The translations under genes were made by a program, and so were the position numbers. 64,000 nucleotides of DNA, from the NCBI RefSeq assembly GCF_004217495.1, contig NZ_SHLC01000001.1, positions 992,001 to 1,056,000 on the forward strand, given 5' to 3'. The notes under the pieces are model-generated. The model was not told the DNA's origin, did not search any database, and worked only from the letters and a program-made list of their open reading frames with translations. Shown here one piece after another: positions 61,342 through 64,000 of the stretch. Each line of letters begins with the position of its first letter. Within the stretch, counting starts at the first letter, position 1. This stretch comes from Microterricola gilva. Its GTDB lineage: Bacteria; Actinomycetota; Actinomycetes; Actinomycetales; Microbacteriaceae.

Positions 61342-62039
61342 CCGACACCGCCGCCGACTCGCCCAGGGAGACCGTGGTCGAGTTGGTTGACGTGACCCGC
61401 TCGTTCCCCGGCCCGCCGGAGGTTCAGGCGTTGAAAGGCGTCAACCTGGCCATCAACCGTGGCGACTACCTCTCGATCGTCGGGCCGAGCGGATCGGGCA
61501 AGTCGACGCTGCTCAACGTGCTCGGGCTCCTCGACCGGCCGAGTGTCGGCGAGTTCCTGCTCGACGGCGTGCGCACCGGCTCACTGAGCGAAGACGAACG
61601 CGCGGCGCTGCGCGGGCGCAGCATCGGTTTCGTGTTCCAGTCATTCCACCTGCTGCCGCGGCGCACCGTTCTCGACAATGTCCTCATCTCCACCCTGTAC
61701 AGCGGTGTGCCCCGTGCGGAGCGGATGCCGCGTGCCCACGAAGCGCTCGAGCGCGTCGGCCTCAGTCATCGCCTCGACTTCCTGCCGACGACGCTCTCCG
61801 GCGGTGAGCGCCAGCGCGTCGCGATCGCCCGCGCCGTGATCGCCCAGCCGCGCGTGCTGTTGGCCGATGAGCCGACGGGCAACCTCGACGCGAAGACCTC
61901 GCGCGAGGTGATGGACCTGTTCGAGGAACTCAACGCCGACGGCCTGACACTGGTCGTGATCACGCACGACAACGCCGTCGCCGAGCGCGCGAGCCGCGGC
62001 ATCCGCATCGACGACGGCCGTGTGAGCGTGCTGCGATGA
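61338..62039 (+). CDS. ABC transporter ATPase (MacB/LolD type)
   Basis: 233 residues. Walker A GPSGSGKSTLLN, Q-loop VFQSFHLLPRRT, signature LSGGERQRVAIARA, Walker B VLLADEPTGNLDAKT and switch VITHDN. The typical MacB-family ATPase, which drives mechanotransmission rather than transport through the membrane. It overlaps its neighbours on both sides as ATGA. Confidence 0.95.
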   Translation: MTDTAADSPRETVVELVDVTRSFPGPPEVQALKGVNLAINRGDYLSIVGPSGSGKSTLLNVLGLLDRPSVGEFLLDGVRTGSLSEDERAALRGRSIGFVFQSFHLLPRRTVLDNVLISTLYSGVPRAERMPRAHEALERVGLSHRLDFLPTTLSGGERQRVAIARAVIAQPRVLLADEPTGNLDAKTSREVMDLFEELNADGLTLVVITHDNAVAERASRGIRIDDGRVSVLR

Positions 62040-63340
62040 CCGCCGGCTGGATCCGCGGCCGACTGGCATCCGTCTCAGAACGGTTCCGCCGCCGCGAGGG
62101 GGCACCGAACCCGGTCAAACGCGCGGACCGCTTCACCGCCCAAGACCTGCTCGTCGAGGTGAGCCACGGCATCGGTGGGCACACGGGTCGGCTCGTGATG
62201 ACGACGATGGGAACCGTGCTCGGCATCGCATCGCTCGTCGTGACGATCGGTTTCGCGCAGACGGCGGCCGGGCAGATCGCCAGGCAGTTCGACTCCGTGG
62301 CCGCGACCCAGGTTCTGGTCACGCCGGGCACGACCGGCGCGATGTTCGGCAATTCCAAGCCGAAGACCGCGTTGCCGTGGGACGCCCCAGAGCGCGTCGA
62401 GCGCCTCGTCGGTGTCGAACAGGCCGGCCTCGTCGGCGCCGTCGACGTTGCAGGGCAACGGATCACCTCGGTCCCGGTGAACGATCCGTCCGCGGCCCAG
62501 ACAAGCGGGCCGGCTGTGCTCGCGGCATCGCCGGGTCTGCTCGATGCCGTGCGCGGCCGCATCGTCACCGGGCGGTTCTTCGACGCCGGCCACGATGAGC
62601 GGGCCGACCGCGTCGTCGTGCTCGGCACGCGGGCGGCCGAGGAACTCGGTGTGAACCGCATCGACAGGCAACCGGCAATCTTCATCGGCGATCGCTCGTA
62701 CACGGTGATCGGCATCGTCGACAAGATGCAGCGCCGCACCGACATGCTCGACGCCGTGATCATTCCCGCTGGCACGGCCCAGGCCGATTTCGGGTTGCGC
62801 GCGGCCGAGGAACTGCACGTCCGAATCGCGGTCGGTGCCGGTGGCGTCGTCGGCAAGCAGGCGCCGATCGCCCTCGACCCGAACACTCCGGACAACTTCG
62901 AGGTCGTCGCCCCGCAGACGGGATCCGAGCTGCAGGAGAGCGTGCAGGCCGACGTCAATGTCGTGTTCCTGATTCTCGGCCTGATCGCTCTCCTGGCCGG
63001 TGGTCTCGGCATCGCGAACGTCACGTTGCTCTCGGTGTCAGAACGTGTCGGCGAGATTGGCCTGCGCCGCGCTCTCGGTGCCACCCGGCGTGAGATCCGG
63101 GCCCAGTTCATGCTGGAATCGGTGGTGATCGGCCTGCTCGGCGGTCTGATCGGCGCGGCCCTCGGAGTCTTCGCGGTCGTCGGCGTCTCGCTCGTGCAGC
63201 AGTGGACGCCCATCATCGACCTGCCGATGGTCCTCGGCTGTGCGGTGCTCGGGGCCCTCGTCGGGCTGGCCGCCGGTGCGTACCCGGCGGCGAAGGCGAG
63301 CAGGATCGAGCCGATCTCGGCGCTGCGCCACGGCGTGTAG
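62036..63340 (+). CDS. MacB-type ABC transporter permease
   Basis: 434 residues. A first span near 60-80 (LVMTTMGTVLGIASLVVTI), a large extracytoplasmic MacB_PCD domain (about 85-305) and three C-terminal spans (VVFLILGLIALLAGGLGIANVTLLSV, the FtsX-like signature ERVGEIGLRRALGATRREI, then GLLGGLIGAALGVFAVV). Together with the adaptor and lipoprotein it forms a tripartite-like efflux system for a peptide, antibiotic or lipoprotein. The substrate is unknown. Confidence 0.92.
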   Translation: MTAGWIRGRLASVSERFRRREGAPNPVKRADRFTAQDLLVEVSHGIGGHTGRLVMTTMGTVLGIASLVVTIGFAQTAAGQIARQFDSVAATQVLVTPGTTGAMFGNSKPKTALPWDAPERVERLVGVEQAGLVGAVDVAGQRITSVPVNDPSAAQTSGPAVLAASPGLLDAVRGRIVTGRFFDAGHDERADRVVVLGTRAAEELGVNRIDRQPAIFIGDRSYTVIGIVDKMQRRTDMLDAVIIPAGTAQADFGLRAAEELHVRIAVGAGGVVGKQAPIALDPNTPDNFEVVAPQTGSELQESVQADVNVVFLILGLIALLAGGLGIANVTLLSVSERVGEIGLRRALGATRREIRAQFMLESVVIGLLGGLIGAALGVFAVVGVSLVQQWTPIIDLPMVLGCAVLGALVGLAAGAYPAAKASRIEPISALRHGV

Positions 63341-63384
63341 CTGCCCGACGGTGCCGAGGAGCACCCGTGCAGTCTGGCCCGCAT

Positions 63385-63438
63385 TAACCGCGCGGGCCCG
63401 GTGAATACTCCGGGCCCGTGCAGTTTTCGCGGGCCCAC
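63385..63438. repeat. Palindromic intergenic element, copy 2
   Basis: CGGGCCCGG (63393-63401) and CCGGGCCCG (63410-63418) form the stem around the loop TGAATACT; GTGCAGTTTTCGCGGGCC follows. It matches copy 1 at 13600-13659, including the loop TGAATAC and outer arms, in the same orientation. It lies between the convergent permease and mutY genes and might also act as a terminator. Confidence 0.7.
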
Positions 63439-63471
63439 GCCAGCCAGGCCGATTCCGTGGATGCGTGCTGG

Positions 63472-64000
63472 TTACTCGTGCGGCAGCGTGTAGCCGCCCT
63501 CGGCGGATGCCACGGCGAGCCCGTCGGCAATAAGGCCGCGCAGCGCACGCTCGCGCTGGGCGGCATCCGGCCACACCGTGTCGATCTCGGCTGCCGTCAC
63601 CGGCTTGTGCGCCGCGCGCAGCTCCTTCATGATGAGCCCGCGCACCTGGCGGTCCGAGCCCTCGAACTTCTTCTGCACGCTCTTGCGCGGGCCGAGGTAG
63701 GCGGGGGATCCTGCCGCGATCCAGGCGCACTGCTCGCGGATCGGGCAGTCGCCGCAGCGGGGCGTCCTGGCGACGCAGACCAGCGCGCCGAGTTCCATGA
63801 TTCCGGCGTTGAAGTCGCGCGCGTCGACGAGCCCCTCCGGCAGCAGCTCCTCCATCGCGGCGAGGTCGCGGGCCCGGCTGGGCGGTGCCGGCTCGGCCTG
63901 ACCCTGCACGGCACGCGCGATCACGCGCCTGGTGTTCGTGTCGACGACGGGATGCCGCAGGCCGTAGGCGAAGGCCGCAACCGCCCTCGCCGTGTAGTCG
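63472..64000 (-). CDS. mutY: Adenine DNA glycosylase MutY (partial, C-terminal part)
   Basis: The frame is open to the right edge of the window; 175 residues are visible. The part nearest the edge reads DYTARAVAAFAYGLRHPVVD, followed by TNTRRV: the catalytic aspartate segment of the HhH-GPD fold. The Fe-S cluster motif C-x6-C-x2-C-x5-C is in CVARTPRCGDCPIREQC. The remaining C-terminal part is short and lacks the long NUDIX-like domain that recognises 8-oxoguanine in E. coli MutY; it ends in a small winged-helix-like segment (LIADGLAVASAEGGYTLP). MutY removes adenine opposite 8-oxoguanine. Confidence 0.93.
   Translation of the reverse strand, partial: DYTARAVAAFAYGLRHPVVDTNTRRVIARAVQGQAEPAPPSRARDLAAMEELLPEGLVDARDFNAGIMELGALVCVARTPRCGDCPIREQCAWIAAGSPAYLGPRKSVQKKFEGSDRQVRGLIMKELRAAHKPVTAAEIDTVWPDAAQRERALRGLIADGLAVASAEGGYTLPHE

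Overview
The window is high-GC DNA with frequent GTG starts, many ATGA/GTGA start-stop overlaps, SARP and ROK regulators, an ECF biotin importer and actinobacterial gene orders. It looks like a chromosome segment of an actinobacterium, most probably a member of the Microbacteriaceae (inference from gene content and style; no marker allows a species call).

Positions 1-12162 are the right part of a siphovirus-type prophage: the end of the large terminase, portal, a protease-capsid fusion, connector and tail genes, a short tape measure, minor tail and S74-type fibre proteins, endolysin, holin, then (minus strand) the integrase and a cysteine-rich protein. It ends in a displaced 3' fragment of tRNA-Lys(CTT), which is the attachment site, followed by the old tRNA terminator. 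Two prophage genes, the capsid fusion and the endolysin, carry strong internal in-frame ribosome binding sites that would make a second, shorter product. A reading frame also runs through the attachment site on the integrase side.

Positions 12200-20200 (minus strand) hold a VOC protein and a biotin uptake locus: bioY, an acyl-CoA ligase, a thiolase and bioM are translationally coupled, and bioN is separated from bioM by a GH15 glycosidase. Positions 20200-25760 are a TetR-controlled module of an MMPL transporter fused to a degenerate ABC-ATPase domain and a YhgE/Pip-type membrane protein. Next come a fused trehalose-6-phosphate synthase/phosphatase and the branched-chain amino acid genes ilvD-ilvB-ilvN-ilvC.

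The most unusual locus is 33519-38179. A 1400-residue protein joins a SARP DNA-binding region (winged helix plus BTAD), an nSTAND-type NTPase, one membrane span and a beta-propeller-like region. It is divergent from a small lipoprotein made of three 22-residue repeats. The 113-bp gap holds three copies of CATACCG spaced 11 and 22 bp apart, the architecture of SARP operators, placed exactly where they could activate a leaderless lipoprotein transcript. This looks like a self-contained membrane-anchored sensor/activator with its own target.

Positions 38262-48945 are an alpha-L-fucoside utilisation cluster: two GH29 fucosidases, a divergent ROK repressor, a sugar ABC importer without its ATPase, a ROK kinase, an M81/MlrC-like protein and CutC. 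Two small membrane proteins, serA and an alanine/sodium symporter follow. Positions 53593-58466 are nusA-ylxR-infB-rbfA. A coupled lipoprotein/HlyD-like/MacB-type ABC efflux operon comes next, and a partial mutY closes the window. Several intergenic inverted-repeat elements are described separately.
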